41,550 nt of DNA from Micromonospora sicca (GTDB lineage Bacteria > Actinomycetota > Actinomycetes > Mycobacteriales > Micromonosporaceae): contig NZ_QGKS01000286.1 of NCBI RefSeq assembly GCF_003172935.1, positions 1-41,550 on the forward strand. The letters run 5' to 3'. The translations under genes were made by a program, and so were the position numbers. The notes under the pieces are model-generated. The model saw nothing but the letters and a program-made list of their open reading frames with translations. It ran no database searches and was not told the DNA's origin. Positions 40,117-41,550 of this stretch are shown piece after piece; the stretch's first letter is position 1; the number at the start of each line of letters is the position of its first letter.

Positions 40117-41253
40117 TCAAGCGGCATGGTGCAGCCGCCGCAGCAGAGCTTTCCGGCCGCCAGGCTGGGTGGTTTCCCAGCGCCGCTGCAGCGCATCAAC
40201 GAGTTGGTTGTGCATCACGTCGGTGACGTGGCTGTAGATGCCGCGAACTCCGCCGAGGCGGTGTCCGAGCCGGCGGGCTTGGGCGATCTCAGAGATGTTG
40301 TCTTCGATGAGCCATGTCTTGTGGGTGTGCCGCAGGTCGTGGAAGTGCATGCCGGGCAGGATCGGTGGGATGCCCCGTTTCGGATCGCCGGAGACGGCGG
40401 GGGTCCAGGCGCGGCGGTTGAAGTTGGAGCGGCGCTGGTGGTAGCCGCGGGCGCCGGAGAACACGATGTGGTGCGGGTGCTCGGCGAGGTGGGTGGCGAG
40501 GAGGTTCGTCAGGAAGCGCGGTAGCCGGATGTTTCGGACGGAGTCGTTGGTCTTGGGCGGGCCGAGGAACAGCTTCCCCTCGACCTCGTGCAGCGCTCCC
40601 ACCTCGGGGTGGACGTAGATGGTGCCGGTGGCGAGGTCGAGGTTGTCGCAGGCGAGGCCGGCGAGTTCTCCCCATCGCATGCCGGTGTAGGCGGCGGTGA
40701 GGATCATCAGCCCGTCCGAGGGGCGGGCTTGGCGGGCGACGATGGCCGCCACCTGCTCGGCGGTGGCGTGGGGCCGTTCGGCGCGGATGCCCTTGGGGAT
40801 GCGGACTCCTCGGCAGGGGTTGAAGGGAAGCCTGCGGTCTTCCACCGCCTCTTGCAGGATCATCGACAGCACCATGATCACGTCGGCGACCGATCGGGGT
40901 GACAGGCGCTCGCCGAGGGCGACGGCGAGGGTCTTGACGTGCTGGCGGCGGATGTCGACCAGGGGTAGCTGACCGAGGACGGGCAGGATGTGCAGTCGCA
41001 GGTGGCTTCGGTAAGCGGCCCAGGTGGCCGGGGATGCCTGGTGTGTTGATTCCCAGATCGGTACCCAGTCGGCGAGGGGGATCCGCCCGCCGCGGGGGTC
41101 GATGAAGGTGTCGCGGGCGAGTTCCACGTCGACTTCCTTGGCGCGCAGGACGGCGTCGGCGCGGCGCTCGTGGAGGGAGTCGGTGGTGACGGTGCCATCG
41201 GGCATTCGGAGGCGGACGCGGAATTTGGCACCACGCTTTTCCACCCAGGCCAT
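40117..41253 (-). CDS. int: Tyrosine site-specific integrase
   Basis: Predicted 378 residues; ATG 41253 with GGAG six bases upstream. An N-terminal AP2-like arm-binding region (WVEKRGAKFRVRLRMPDGTV) is followed by a SAM-like core-binding domain and the catalytic domain: AAYTGMRWGELAGL (first Arg), HFHDLRHTHKTW (His-x-x-Arg), GHRLGGVRGIYSHV (second His region and the Tyr nucleophile). All catalytic residues appear present. It overlaps the excisionase gene by one base. It integrates an actinophage or integrative element; the attachment site would be expected just beyond 40117 or past the window, but no tRNA gene is visible here. Confidence 0.9.
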   Translation of the reverse strand: MAWVEKRGAKFRVRLRMPDGTVTTDSLHERRADAVLRAKEVDVELARDTFIDPRGGRIPLADWVPIWESTHQASPATWAAYRSHLRLHILPVLGQLPLVDIRRQHVKTLAVALGERLSPRSVADVIMVLSMILQEAVEDRRLPFNPCRGVRIPKGIRAERPHATAEQVAAIVARQARPSDGLMILTAAYTGMRWGELAGLACDNLDLATGTIYVHPEVGALHEVEGKLFLGPPKTNDSVRNIRLPRFLTNLLATHLAEHPHHIVFSGARGYHQRRSNFNRRAWTPAVSGDPKRGIPPILPGMHFHDLRHTHKTWLIEDNISEIAQARRLGHRLGGVRGIYSHVTDVMHNQLVDALQRRWETTQPGGRKALLRRLHHAA

Positions 41254-41550
41254 CAGGTACTCCGATCCGTTTGTGTCTGGTCCGGCGCTGATTGACGCGT
41301 GACTTCGGGGTTGGGGCAAGTCGGTGGTGGAGGGTGGGCGCGGCCGGCGCCCCGCCGCCTTCGGGTGGCGGGTTCGGCGGCGGCGGCGATGATCGCGGCG
41401 AGGTCGGCGGCGGAGAACCGCAGGTGCTTGCCGAGGAAGGTGCGGGGGATCTGGCGACGACCGGCGCGGCGGCGCAGCCAGGATTCCGGGACGCGTAGCA
41501 GTGCCGCTGCCTCGGCCGGGGTGTAGAGGCGGGGTTCCTGGTCGTCGCTG
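41253..41550 (-). CDS. xis: Excisionase-like HTH protein, partial
   Basis: The frame is open from the window edge (reading from 41549) to a TGA that shares its A with the integrase ATG. It encodes LYTPAEAAALLRVPESWLRR, RAGRRQIPRTFLGKHLRFSA and ADLAAIIAAAAEP, a MerR-like/excisionase winged HTH, with an Arg/Pro-rich tail. The start lies beyond the window. Coupled xis-int pairs in this order are standard in pSAM2-type integrative elements and actinophages. Confidence 0.8.
   Translation of the reverse strand, partial: SDDQEPRLYTPAEAAALLRVPESWLRRRAGRRQIPRTFLGKHLRFSAADLAAIIAAAAEPATRRRRGAGRAHPPPPTCPNPEVTRQSAPDQTQTDRST

Noticed and set aside
1..41550. CRISPR arrays, rRNA genes, tRNA genes
   Set aside because: No regularly spaced repeats and no recognisable RNA gene sequences were found by reading both strands, though a dedicated tRNA search was not possible.

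Overview
The window is high-GC DNA with GTG/TTG starts, GGAGG-type ribosome binding sites and several apparently leaderless genes. Together with the protein families present, this points to an actinomycete, probably Micromonosporaceae; the genus is an inference. It reads as an accessory, much-rearranged stretch of chromosome: two insertion sequences, many truncated or frameshifted genes, a prophage remnant and an integrase/excisionase module at the right edge.

Left third (1-17.3 kb): a septum-formation-family lipoprotein, a PIN-toxin remnant, an MFS transporter coupled to a vanished upstream gene, a decayed IS630-type element abutting a 16-codon MazF stub, a TetM/OtrA-like ribosomal protection GTPase, a secreted metzincin-type metalloprotease, a small lipoprotein, a chimeric DUF1232/phosphotriesterase gene, an XRE regulator divergent from a small membrane protein, a frameshifted IS5-type element, a pentapeptide-repeat membrane protein, a serine-recombinase tail and a frameshifted alpha/beta hydrolase.

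Middle (17.7-24.8 kb, minus strand): a defence-island-like block. A CD-NTase (cGAS/DncV-like), a stand-alone E2-like protein and a one-helix membrane protein overlap one another and form what looks like a type II-short CBASS operon, followed by two tightly coupled small genes. Downstream lie an 814-residue protein with a PD-(D/E)XK-like core and a 420-residue protein with a Schlafen/AlbA_2 domain. The membrane protein is the likely effector and I do not recognise it as a described CBASS effector. This block is the best candidate for an undescribed system.

Right-centre (26-36.4 kb): an arsenic island. The minus-strand operon carries two cysteine-rich small proteins, a frameshifted M28 peptidase, an ArsR, an ArsN1-type acetyltransferase, a flavoprotein ending in Cys-Cys motifs and an MFS exporter. 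The plus side and centre carry further ArsR regulators, a second flavoprotein, an ArsR-phosphatase-fold fusion, two more ArsC-type arsenate reductases, an aquaglyceroporin and a 60-residue protein wedged between them. No ArsB or ACR3 pump is visible, so arsenite would leave through the channel and organoarsenicals would be acetylated or exported.

Right end (37.3-41.55 kb): a small membrane protein with a strong minus-strand terminator, a dcd fragment, four or five phage head/tail genes with internal deletions, then a tyrosine integrase preceded by an excisionase that runs off the window.
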